Source: Actinomycetota bacterium (GTDB lineage Bacteria; Actinomycetota; Actinomycetes; Actinomycetales; Microbacteriaceae). From it: a stretch of 6,438 nt of DNA. The DNA lies in NCBI GenBank assembly GCA_009704705.1, contig WLDR01000079.1, forward strand, positions 1 to 6,438, read 5' to 3'. Position 1 is the first letter of the stretch. Each line of letters begins with the position of its first letter. Below, piece after piece: positions 1 through 5,965 of this stretch. A model generated the notes under the pieces. It was not told the origin of the DNA and searched no databases. It was given only the letters and a program-made list of their open reading frames with translations. The position numbers were made by a program, and so were the translations under genes.

Positions 1-1843
1 ATTCGCGTCGATCCCACACGAGGTCGAGGGCAACCTTGCGGCGGTCATCCGGGATGCTCGCGAGCGGCATGATCTTCGCCGCATCCACGATTGCACTCGT
101 CAAGCCGGCTGCCGTCGCTTCGTGCAAAAAGACAGAGTTGAGCACGGCACGCGCGGCCGGGTTGAGGCCGAACGACACGTTCGAGACGCCGAGCGTCGTC
201 TGAACGCCCTGGTATTTGGTGGTGATCTCACGAATCGCCTCAATAGTCTCGACCGCGTCGCGACGCGTCTCTTCTTGTCCGGTGGCGATGGGAAAGGTGA
301 GGGCGTCCACAATGATGTCACTCACGCGCATGCCCCAACCATCGACAAGCTCATCGATGAGTCGACTCGCGATGCGCACCTTGTCTTCGCGCGTTCGGGC
401 CTGGCCCTGCTCGTCAATGGTGAGCGCAATCACGGCCGCTCCGTGCTCCTGGACCAAGGGCATGATTCGACCAAAGCGTGACGTCGGGCCGTCGCCGTCT
501 TCATAGTTGACCGAGTTGACCACCGGGCGACCGCCGATGAGTTCGAGGCCCGCCTGTAGCACGGCGGGTTCGGTCGAGTCGATGACCAACGGCAGGGTGG
601 ATGCGCTGCGGAACCGCGACACAATCTCTTGCACGTCGGCGACACCGTCGCGCCCCACGTAATCCACGCACACGTCGAGCAGGTGTGCACCATCACGGGT
701 TTGTTTGCGAGCGATGTCGACGCAGTCGTCCCACCGCTGCTCGAGCATGGCGTCGCGAAAGGCCTTCGAGCCGTTCGCATTGGTGCGCTCACCAATGGCG
801 AGAAAAGCGTTGTCTTGGTCGAAACTCACGTGCTGATAGAGGCTCGCGACACCGGGGTCGTCTTCGAGCTTGCGCGTCGCCGGCGTGGCACTTCCGAGCC
901 GATCGACGACCGCCTTCATGTGCTCTGGGGTGGTGCCACAGCATCCACCAATCAGCTGCAAACCGAATTCGCCGACAAATTGCTCGTGCGCTGTGGCGAG
1001 TTCACTCGCGGTCAACGGATAACTTGCGCCGTTGGGCCCGAGCACCGGCAATCCAGCGTTCGGCATGCACATCACCGGCACGCGACTGAACTTGGATAGT
1101 TGGCGAAGGTGCTCACTCATCTCGGTCGGCCCAGTAGCGCAGTTGAGTCCGATGGCGTCAATACCGAGTGGTTCAAGCGCCGTGAGGGCAGCGGTAATTT
1201 CGCTTCCCATGAGCATCGTGCCGGTCGTTTCAACCGTCACTTCGACGAAGAGGGGCAGGCGGATGCCCAACTCCGCACTCGCTGACTTGCACCCGTTGAT
1301 CGCGGCCTTTGTCTGCAGCAGATCTTGGGATGTCTCGACCAAGAAAGCGTCTGCGCCTCCGTGAATCAGGCCCTTGGCCTGAAGTGCGAAGGTTTCTTTC
1401 AGGTGGGCATAGGTGGTGTGCCCCAGGCTCGGTAACTTGGTTCCCGGGCCAATCGAGCCCAGCACCCAGCGGAGACGGCCGTCTCGCGCCTCATAGGCCT
1501 CGGCCGACTCTCGCGCGATTCGAGCACCTCGTTCGGCGAGGTCTTCAATTCGGTCGTCAATGCCGTAATCCGACAGATTCGACCAGTTCGCACCGAACGT
1601 GTTTGTTTCGACGGCATCGACACCGACATCGAAGTAGGCGCCGTGGATTGCAGAAATGACGTCGGGCCGAGTTTCGTTGAGAATCTCGTTGCACCCTTCG
1701 AGCTGCACAAAGTCATCGAGGGTGAGTTCGTGTTGTTGCAACATCGTGCCCATGGCACCGTCGGCAATGACGACGCGTTCCCGCATGGTCTCAAGCAGGG
1801 CGCGCGAACGCGACGGCATTGAGGTTTCGACCCGCGCACTCAC
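1..1843 (-). CDS. metH: Cobalamin-dependent methionine synthase MetH, N-terminal half (C-terminus beyond window)
   Basis: This cytoplasmic enzyme transfers a methyl group from 5-methyltetrahydrofolate through cobalamin to homocysteine, giving methionine and tetrahydrofolate. About 614 codons are visible, open to the left edge. The homocysteine-binding barrel covers roughly residues 15-330, with DGAMGT at 28-33, ETNTFGAN, and the zinc-binding cysteines: Cys235 in GLNCATGP and Cys301-Cys302 in GGCCGTTPEH. The pterin-binding domain starts near 350, with GERTNANG at 351-358, DVCVDYVGRDG, and LGVSNVSFGLNP at 551-562. The family is usually about 1200 residues, so the cobalamin-binding and reactivation domains should lie beyond base 1. 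The start is taken as GTG 1843, because an in-frame TGA lies two codons upstream. An in-frame ATG at 1819 is the alternative, and neither has a Shine-Dalgarno. The gene is probably last, or near last, in a four-gene minus-strand unit. Identification is very secure. Confidence 0.96.
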   Translation of the reverse strand, partial: MSARVETSMPSRSRALLETMRERVVIADGAMGTMLQQHELTLDDFVQLEGCNEILNETRPDVISAIHGAYFDVGVDAVETNTFGANWSNLSDYGIDDRIEDLAERGARIARESAEAYEARDGRLRWVLGSIGPGTKLPSLGHTTYAHLKETFALQAKGLIHGGADAFLVETSQDLLQTKAAINGCKSASAELGIRLPLFVEVTVETTGTMLMGSEITAALTALEPLGIDAIGLNCATGPTEMSEHLRQLSKFSRVPVMCMPNAGLPVLGPNGASYPLTASELATAHEQFVGEFGLQLIGGCCGTTPEHMKAVVDRLGSATPATRKLEDDPGVASLYQHVSFDQDNAFLAIGERTNANGSKAFRDAMLEQRWDDCVDIARKQTRDGAHLLDVCVDYVGRDGVADVQEIVSRFRSASTLPLVIDSTEPAVLQAGLELIGGRPVVNSVNYEDGDGPTSRFGRIMPLVQEHGAAVIALTIDEQGQARTREDKVRIASRLIDELVDGWGMRVSDIIVDALTFPIATGQEETRRDAVETIEAIREITTKYQGVQTTLGVSNVSFGLNPAARAVLNSVFLHEATAAGLTSAIVDAAKIMPLASIPDDRRKVALDLVWDRRE

Positions 1844-1849
1844 GGCTCA

Positions 1850-1855
1850 AGTTTA
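1850..1855 (-). promoter_or_regulatory. Candidate -10 element for leaderless metH transcription
   Basis: On the minus strand the hexamer TAAACT (TANNNT type) is followed by exactly six bases and then the GTG start of metH at 1843. That spacing would put the transcription start on the start codon itself, which fits the absence of a Shine-Dalgarno. No good -35 is seen about 17 nt upstream. If real, it gives metH a promoter independent of the upstream genes. It rests on motif and spacing only. Confidence 0.4.
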
Positions 1856-1865
1856 GGCGCGCGCC
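1856..1865. repeat. 10-bp perfect palindrome GGCGCGCGCC next to the metH -10
   Basis: GGCGCGCGCC is self-complementary and directly abuts the upstream side of the candidate metH -10 hexamer, in the gap between the dehydrogenase gene and metH. That is a position where a regulator could bind. It is short and made only of G and C, so chance is a real explanation in this base composition. Confidence 0.35.
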
Positions 1866-1884
1866 GACAGCGTGTTTCTTGCCC

Positions 1885-2817
1885 CTATAAGTAGCTCACA
1901 CCGGTGAGCTTCTCGCTCTCGTCCCACAGGCGCTTCGCGTCAGTTGTGTTCTTGGCGGCGACACTTCGACCCGCCTTGTGCGGATACCCCGATTGCTCGT
2001 TTTTGCCCTTAGGTCCGATGTAGTCGTTGCCCTCTACATCGCTCGCCGTCGCAGCGTAAAGCTGATTGAGCGCTCCCATAGAAGCCGACTGCGCCATGCG
2101 ATTCGTCACCGATTGGCCGAGCCACTTCATGAAGGCACCGCGCCCTTTCATTGGTCCCGACATCATGAGCGAGGTATTTGACCAGCCGGGATGCGCTGCC
2201 ACGGCAATGGCATCAACCTTGGCCGCGACGAGTCGACGTTGCAGCTCGCTCGTGAACAACAGATTCGCAAGTTTGCTCTGTCCGTAGGCCGCCCACGCCT
2301 TGTACTTCACCCCGCCCATCAGGTCATCGAAGTTCATCACCCCGGTCTTGTGCAGGTTGGACGAGACCGTCACGATTCGTGCCCCCGGTGTCTTTTTGAT
2401 GAGTGGGAGCAACAATCCGGTGAGTGCGAAGTGGCCGAGGTGATTCGTGCCGAACTGCGCTTCGAAGCCGTCTGCGGTCACCTCTCGCTGGGGCACACCC
2501 ATGATGCCGGCGTTGTTCATCAGGATGTCGAGACGCTTGTGGCTCTTGATGAAGACTGACGAAAACTCGCGAATGCTCGACAAGCTGGCAAGGTCAAGCT
2601 TCGCCACCGAGACGACTGCCCCGGGGTATGCCTCTCGAATAATGCGAGCGGCGCGCTCCCCACGTGCAACATCGCGAACCGCCAACGTGACCGACGCCCC
2701 GCGCGCGGCTAACTCAGTTGCGGATACGAGACCCAGCCCGGCGGTGGCACCCGTCACGATGGCCGTCTTGCCTTCGAGATGGGGCATGTCGGCAACGGTC
2801 CAATTCGATGTAGTCAT
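1885..2817 (-). CDS. SDR-family NAD(P)-dependent oxidoreductase (retinol-dehydrogenase-like)
   Basis: This 310-aa protein is a classical-type short-chain dehydrogenase that interconverts an alcohol and a carbonyl using NAD(P)(H); it has no signal peptide and is probably cytoplasmic. The Rossmann glycine motif TGATAGLG is at residues 22-29, NNAG at 101-104, Asn125, the catalytic Ser around 152-153 (IVTVSS), and YGQSK with Tyr178 and Lys182, followed by HPG at 209-211. Arg48 at the end of the second strand (AVRD) suggests NADP(H), an inference. The C-terminal GPKGKNEQSGYP stretch is typical of the retinol-dehydrogenase/WWOX-like bacterial group, but the substrate cannot be told. The ATG start has AAGG seven bases upstream (2825-2828), and the last codon is the rare TTA. 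It lies 38 nt after the hydrolase gene and 41 nt before metH, so it is probably co-transcribed with both. Confidence 0.93.
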   Translation of the reverse strand: MTTSNWTVADMPHLEGKTAIVTGATAGLGLVSATELAARGASVTLAVRDVARGERAARIIREAYPGAVVSVAKLDLASLSSIREFSSVFIKSHKRLDILMNNAGIMGVPQREVTADGFEAQFGTNHLGHFALTGLLLPLIKKTPGARIVTVSSNLHKTGVMNFDDLMGGVKYKAWAAYGQSKLANLLFTSELQRRLVAAKVDAIAVAAHPGWSNTSLMMSGPMKGRGAFMKWLGQSVTNRMAQSASMGALNQLYAATASDVEGNDYIGPKGKNEQSGYPHKAGRSVAAKNTTDAKRLWDESEKLTGVSYL

Positions 2818-2855
2818 GCAACGACCTTACGCGAGGCGTTCTCGCCCATAGGCGC

Positions 2856-3584
2856 CTAGCGCAAGTGCTCAGCGAAGAACGTCTCGATGCGCATCCACGC
2901 GTCTTTGGCTTCTTCGGGGTAGGGGCGAAAACCTGCGACGCGCTGCATGAACGGGCGCATCAGCTTCGGCCCCGCCGGGCCGGGATTCATGAACGCGTGA
3001 TTTGCATTCGGGTATTCGACGATGTCGTGCGCGATACCCCGCTGAGCAAGCCCCGCTTCGAGAATGGCGGCCGCGCCCGGGAGAGTCTTGTCTTTGCCTC
3101 CGAAGGATCCGACAATCGGGCACGCGCCGTCGAGCACAGCGTCGACGTCCTTCGGCATCATGCCGTAATTGACTGCGGATGCTCCATACCCCTGATTCGC
3201 CAGCTGCAGGGCGAACCCGCCACCCATGCAAAAGCCGGCCACGCCGAACTTGCCCGTGCAATCCGAACGCGTGGCGAGAAAGTGCTTGGCCGCCTCGACG
3301 TCATCGAACGCCTGCCCCTTTCCATCATTGAGAGCGCGGAAGGTGGCGGTCAAGCAACGACGCATGCCCCCACGGCTATAGAGATCGGGCATGAGAACGA
3401 TGAAGCCGGCGGAACACATGCGTTCGACCTGCGCGCGCATGTTCTCTTCGATGCCGAACACTTCGTGCACCATGATCACGCCGGGCCACGGCCCTTTCCC
3501 GTCGGGAACGGCCAACAGTCCATGAAGCTCGTGCCCAGACGCCAAGCCGGCACGCGTCGGAATTGTTACATCACTGATCTGCAC
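2856..3584 (-). CDS. Dienelactone hydrolase family protein (alpha/beta hydrolase)
   Basis: This 242-aa alpha/beta hydrolase is of the dienelactone hydrolase (carboxymethylenebutenolidase) family, a normal full length. The nucleophile is Cys119 in GFCMGG, with Asp165 in GGKD, His196 in NANHAF, and Glu41 in HEVFG, the glutamate that in the family switches the cysteine on. The whole catalytic set is therefore present. Family members open lactone or ester rings, but most genomic copies outside chloroaromatic pathways have unknown substrates, and no catabolic neighbours are seen here. It has no signal peptide. The start is GTG at 3584, 18 nt after the stop of the upstream membrane-protein gene, with only a weak AGG upstream, so translation may be coupled. 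It is the second gene of the minus-strand unit. Confidence 0.92.
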   Translation of the reverse strand: MQISDVTIPTRAGLASGHELHGLLAVPDGKGPWPGVIMVHEVFGIEENMRAQVERMCSAGFIVLMPDLYSRGGMRRCLTATFRALNDGKGQAFDDVEAAKHFLATRSDCTGKFGVAGFCMGGGFALQLANQGYGASAVNYGMMPKDVDAVLDGACPIVGSFGGKDKTLPGAAAILEAGLAQRGIAHDIVEYPNANHAFMNPGPAGPKLMRPFMQRVAGFRPYPEEAKDAWMRIETFFAEHLR

Positions 3585-3602
3585 GGCGTGCCTGAAGTCT
3601 CG

Positions 3603-4274
3603 CTACTTGGCAGCGCGTTTGCGTTTCGACCACGCCCACCCGATGAGCACGGCGATAAAGGCGTTGAACGCCATGAAGGCCGCGATACCCGCAACGTAGA
3701 CGACCACTCCCGTGACTCCATTCGGGCCGGTGGGGTCGAGGAAGGGGTAGGGCCACCAGCCTGTCATGGCGCCGCGCACGAGCGAGAAACCAACCCACGC
3801 AAGCGGGTAGATGAGCGCCCACCACATTGCCCGCAGTCGAAGCGGGAACCGCCCCGGAGCAAAGATCCAATCGATGACGACCAGTATGGGCGCCCAGACG
3901 TGCTCGAATTCGTTCGGGAACACGGGCCACACATAGTTTGCATCTGCTGCTGCGGGCGCAACGTCTCGCAGAAGCACGTTGTAGACGACGAGCATCACAA
4001 TCGAATACGAGAAGATGCTCACGCGAACGATCGTCAGCAGGCGCGTGTCTGTCTTGTGATTCCACGAATAGATGCCCGCTGCGATGAAGAGCACGGTGAT
4101 GGCAAGGCAGGTTTGCACCGTGAAGTACGAGAAGTACTCAGCAGGGCGGAACACGTTGTTCGCGAGCCGGTCGGCTATTTGCCATACGACCATGGAGAAG
4201 ACCATGAGGCCAAAGAGGATGCGCAGAACACCGATCGCGCGACGAGTTGGGCTGGGGGTAGACGACTTTGTCAT
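3603..4274 (-). CDS. Pr6Pr-family (FAR-17a/AIG1-like) multipass membrane protein
   Basis: This 223-aa integral membrane protein has about six hydrophobic segments (roughly residues 14-33, 48-67, 80-101, 126-138, 150-166 and 184-209) and a basic C-terminus (WSKRKRAAK). The pattern YFSYFTVQT near 47-55, then EHVWAPILVVIDW at 124-136 with His125 and Asp135, and a WWPYPFLDP loop before the last helix, matches the bacterial Pr6Pr proteins, relatives of eukaryotic FAR-17a/AIG1/ADTRP. The animal AIG1/ADTRP proteins are Thr/His lipid hydrolases; the bacterial function is not established. I chose ATG 4274 because a TAGCGT -10 lies seven bases upstream. The in-frame ATG at 4331 would overlap the divergent gene and adds a non-membrane stretch unlike the family. 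It is the first gene of the minus-strand unit. Confidence 0.85.
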   Translation of the reverse strand: MTKSSTPSPTRRAIGVLRILFGLMVFSMVVWQIADRLANNVFRPAEYFSYFTVQTCLAITVLFIAAGIYSWNHKTDTRLLTIVRVSIFSYSIVMLVVYNVLLRDVAPAAADANYVWPVFPNEFEHVWAPILVVIDWIFAPGRFPLRLRAMWWALIYPLAWVGFSLVRGAMTGWWPYPFLDPTGPNGVTGVVVYVAGIAAFMAFNAFIAVLIGWAWSKRKRAAK

Positions 4275-4281
4275 GCGAAAG

Positions 4282-4290
4282 ACGCTAGCA
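4282..4290 (-). promoter_or_regulatory. Candidate extended -10 promoter of the minus-strand four-gene unit
   Basis: On the minus strand TGC precedes TAGCGT, an extended -10 (TGn-TANNNT), and the hexamer ends seven bases before the ATG at 4274. This spacing predicts a leaderless mRNA and agrees with the lack of a Shine-Dalgarno. No strong -35 is visible, which an extended -10 can tolerate. It would drive the Pr6Pr, hydrolase, dehydrogenase and metH genes. Confidence 0.45.
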
Positions 4291-4297
4291 GTTGTGG

Positions 4298-4303
4298 CAC
4301 AAT
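4298..4303 (+). promoter_or_regulatory. Weak candidate -10 (CACAAT) for the DUF5652-like gene
   Basis: CACAAT keeps the most conserved A2 and T6 of a -10 hexamer but lacks the first T. It ends six bases before ATG 4310. No Shine-Dalgarno precedes that ATG, so a leaderless start is plausible. TTGTCA at 4268-4273 resembles a -35, but its 24-nt spacing is too long. It is much weaker than the opposing promoter. Confidence 0.25.
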
Positions 4304-4309
4304 GACACC

Positions 4310-4552
4310 ATGAGTCCAGAAACTGAAGCATTCATTTCACAGCCCTGGTTTGCTGTCGTTGTCGCCATCATCGTGGTGTGGACGACGGTGTGGAAGGGCC
4401 TCGCTCTGTGGCGTGCCGCGAAAGACGACAACACGCTATGGTTCGTTCTCCTGCTCGTCTTCAACACCGTCGGTGTGCTGGAAATCGTCTACATCTTTGC
4501 GATCAGCCCGATGAACAAGAAGATCGCACGCAAGACTCCCGTCAAGAAGTAG
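4310..4552 (+). CDS. Small two-helix membrane protein, DUF5652-like
   Basis: This 80-aa protein has two transmembrane helices (about residues 13-27 and 43-65) joined by a short charged loop, and a lysine-rich tail (NKKIARKTPVKK). The conserved pattern WKGLALWRAAKDDNTLWF followed by NTVGVLEIVYIF is the signature of DUF5652-type proteins, short membrane proteins of unknown function in archaea and bacteria. The positive tail suggests an inside-facing C-terminus by the positive-inside rule. I took ATG 4310 rather than the in-frame TTG at 4292, which would add only six residues (WHND region) and lacks a ribosome site. The gene is divergent from the Pr6Pr gene (35 nt) and convergent with the NRAMP gene (24 nt), so it is probably monocistronic. 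Confidence 0.8.
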   Translation: MSPETEAFISQPWFAVVVAIIVVWTTVWKGLALWRAAKDDNTLWFVLLLVFNTVGVLEIVYIFAISPMNKKIARKTPVKK

Positions 4553-4570
4553 TCAGGTTTTCGAGGCTGG

Positions 4571-4586
4571 CGCTCCCTACGGAGCG
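4571..4586. terminator. Short hairpin at the convergent gene junction
   Basis: CGCTCC and GGAGCG form a perfect six-base stem around a four-base CTAC loop, spanning the stop codon of the NRAMP gene just beyond the end of the DUF5652-like gene. Its position between convergent genes suits a bidirectional terminator. There is no T-tract on either strand after the stem, so an intrinsic terminator is doubtful. Confidence 0.25.
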
Positions 4587-5878
4587 AGAAGCCACGCCAG
4601 GGGTAGCGCACTCATCACGATGACCGCTATGCCAACGAGAAGTTGAATCCACCACGGACTTCGCCACTTGCCGAGCAGGCCCCGATCGCGGGCCAACCAC
4701 CAAATTACGGCGAGCAAAAATGGCGCGGCTAACCCATTCGTGACTGCCGCGATATACAAGAACTGAATCGGGTTTACGCCGACGAAATTCAGCGCGAGGC
4801 CGAGCAGGATTGAAATCAGGATGATGGCGTAAAACGCACGGGCTTGGCTCGGTCGTTTTTCTAGGCTCTCGCGCCATCCGAATGTTTCCGCGATGGCATA
4901 GCTCGTCGCCCCGGCGAGAACCGGCACCGACAACAAACCCGTGCCAAGAATCCCCAGCAAAAACAGGATTCCGGCGTATTCACCCGCGATTGGCTTGAGT
5001 GCGCTGGCCGCTTGCTCCGCCGTTTGAACATCCAGAATGCCATTCGCATGGAGTGTCGCCGCCGCCGTAATCATGATGGCCGCCATCGCCAACACGCCCG
5101 TCAACATGCCCGCAAACACATCGATACGCATGGCCGTGATGTGGCGCTGGGTCACGGCGCGGGCCGCAGACTGCTGGCGCTCCTCAACTTCTTCGGCCGC
5201 CTGCCAAAAGAACAAGTAGGGCGAAATTGTGGTGCCGGCGAGAGCGATCAGAAGTGAGACTTCCAGCTTGGTCCACTGCATCTGCGGAATCACGATGTTT
5301 CGGCCGACTTCAGGCCAATCGACATTGGCGACAAAAATCACCGCGACGTAGGCCAAGAGTGAGAGGCACAGCCACCGCAGAACCTTGGCGTACCGGTGAT
5401 ACGGAACAAAAATCTCGGCAATGGCGATAATTGCCGCGAACAAAATGACACCGAGCGCCTGCGGAATGGGAACAAGTAGCTGAAGCGCCGCGGCCATCGA
5501 ACCCAGGTCGGCCGCGATGTTGACCGTGTTCGCCACGGCAACCAAGAGAACGCTGATGTATAGCAGCGGTCGGGGTAGGCGGGTGCGGATGATTCCTGCG
5601 AGGCCAGTGCCCGTCACCAACGCAAGGCGAGCACACGACTCTTGCACGGCAAATGCCAGCGGGAAAAGTGCCGGAGCTGCCCACAGCAGCCTGTTTCCTG
5701 TCGCCGCACCAACCTGCGAATACGTGGCGATGCCCGAGGGGTCGTCATCCGCGGCACCGGTGACGATGCCCGGTCCGAGTCGACGAAAGTATCCGGTGCC
5801 ACGAACCCGGTGTCGAGTCGGGGCGTGCGAATCGCGCACTGAATCCGTCGAGCGCAGTCCGGGTGAGCGTTTAGCCAT
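4577..5878 (-). CDS. NRAMP-superfamily metal transporter, non-canonical binding motifs
   Basis: This 433-aa polytopic inner-membrane protein (about 11 helices) belongs to the NRAMP/SLC11 superfamily, which mostly moves divalent metals with protons. After a polar, arginine-rich N-terminus of about 30 residues, helix 1 reads LGPGIVTGAADDDPSGIATYSQ (Asp46-Pro47-Ser48-Gly49), and the later NTVNIAADLGSMAAAL (117-132) is a typical NRAMP helix-3 stretch. Helix 6 reads TTISPYLFFWQ (216-226), followed by the acidic EEVEE at 229-233. Canonical transporters have DPGN and MPHN here, so two metal-contacting residues and the histidine are missing, and Mn/Fe transport should not be assumed. The DPSGIATYSQ variant is widespread in bacteria. 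The ATG has only a weak GGA six bases upstream. The gene is divergent from the MFS gene. Confidence 0.9.
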   Translation of the reverse strand: MAKRSPGLRSTDSVRDSHAPTRHRVRGTGYFRRLGPGIVTGAADDDPSGIATYSQVGAATGNRLLWAAPALFPLAFAVQESCARLALVTGTGLAGIIRTRLPRPLLYISVLLVAVANTVNIAADLGSMAAALQLLVPIPQALGVILFAAIIAIAEIFVPYHRYAKVLRWLCLSLLAYVAVIFVANVDWPEVGRNIVIPQMQWTKLEVSLLIALAGTTISPYLFFWQAAEEVEERQQSAARAVTQRHITAMRIDVFAGMLTGVLAMAAIMITAAATLHANGILDVQTAEQAASALKPIAGEYAGILFLLGILGTGLLSVPVLAGATSYAIAETFGWRESLEKRPSQARAFYAIILISILLGLALNFVGVNPIQFLYIAAVTNGLAAPFLLAVIWWLARDRGLLGKWRSPWWIQLLVGIAVIVMSALPLAWLLAP

Positions 5879-5909
5879 GTGTGTTCCGCGAAAGCCTTCT
5901 GTTTCCCTC

Positions 5910-5937
5910 AGCCTAAACCGACGATAAAGCGATTCAA
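5910..5937 (-). promoter_or_regulatory. Candidate sigma-70-type promoter of the NRAMP-like gene
   Basis: On the minus strand TTGAAT (5937-5932) and TAGGCT (5915-5910) are separated by 16 bases, a plausible -35/-10 pair. Transcription would start near 5903, giving a leader of about 25 nt before ATG 5878. Each box matches its consensus only in part. Confidence 0.4.
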
Positions 5938-5953
5938 ACGTTGGGCCGAGGGC

Positions 5954-5959
5954 TAGATT
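5954..5959 (+). promoter_or_regulatory. Candidate -10 element for leaderless MFS gene transcription
   Basis: TAGATT (TANNNT) is followed by exactly six bases and the ATG at 5966, placing the expected transcription start at or next to the start codon. GGGTG sits one base before the ATG, too close to act as a normal Shine-Dalgarno. No clear -35 is seen; the region where it would lie overlaps the -35 box of the divergent NRAMP gene. Confidence 0.45.
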
Positions 5960-5965
5960 GGGTGA

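Noticed and set aside
122..1364. Several overlapping plus-strand open frames opposite metH
   Set aside because: The minus-strand metH reading is unbroken with family motifs throughout; the plus-strand products show no motifs, and none has a convincing ribosome site.
1844..1884. Cobalamin or SAM riboswitch upstream of metH
   Set aside because: Only 41 bases separate metH from the dehydrogenase gene, too short for either riboswitch class, and no B12-box-like sequence is visible there.
2832..2846. GGCG-AGAA-CGCC mini-hairpin in the gap between the hydrolase and dehydrogenase genes
   Set aside because: The stem is only four base pairs with no T-tract; this is expected by chance in G+C-rich DNA and would not end transcription.
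2865..4313. A 482-codon open frame on the plus strand across the hydrolase and Pr6Pr genes
   Set aside because: It is in codon register opposite both genes, so its stops would need TTA, CTA or TCA codons in the sense genes, which are rare here. Its product is rich in Arg, His and Asp/Glu, lacks any domain, and crosses two well-identified genes.
4275..4331. Longer N-terminus for the Pr6Pr protein from ATG 4331
   Set aside because: It would run into the divergent DUF5652-like coding region, adds 19 residues (with Cys and His) unlike the family, and conflicts with the -10 at 4282-4287.
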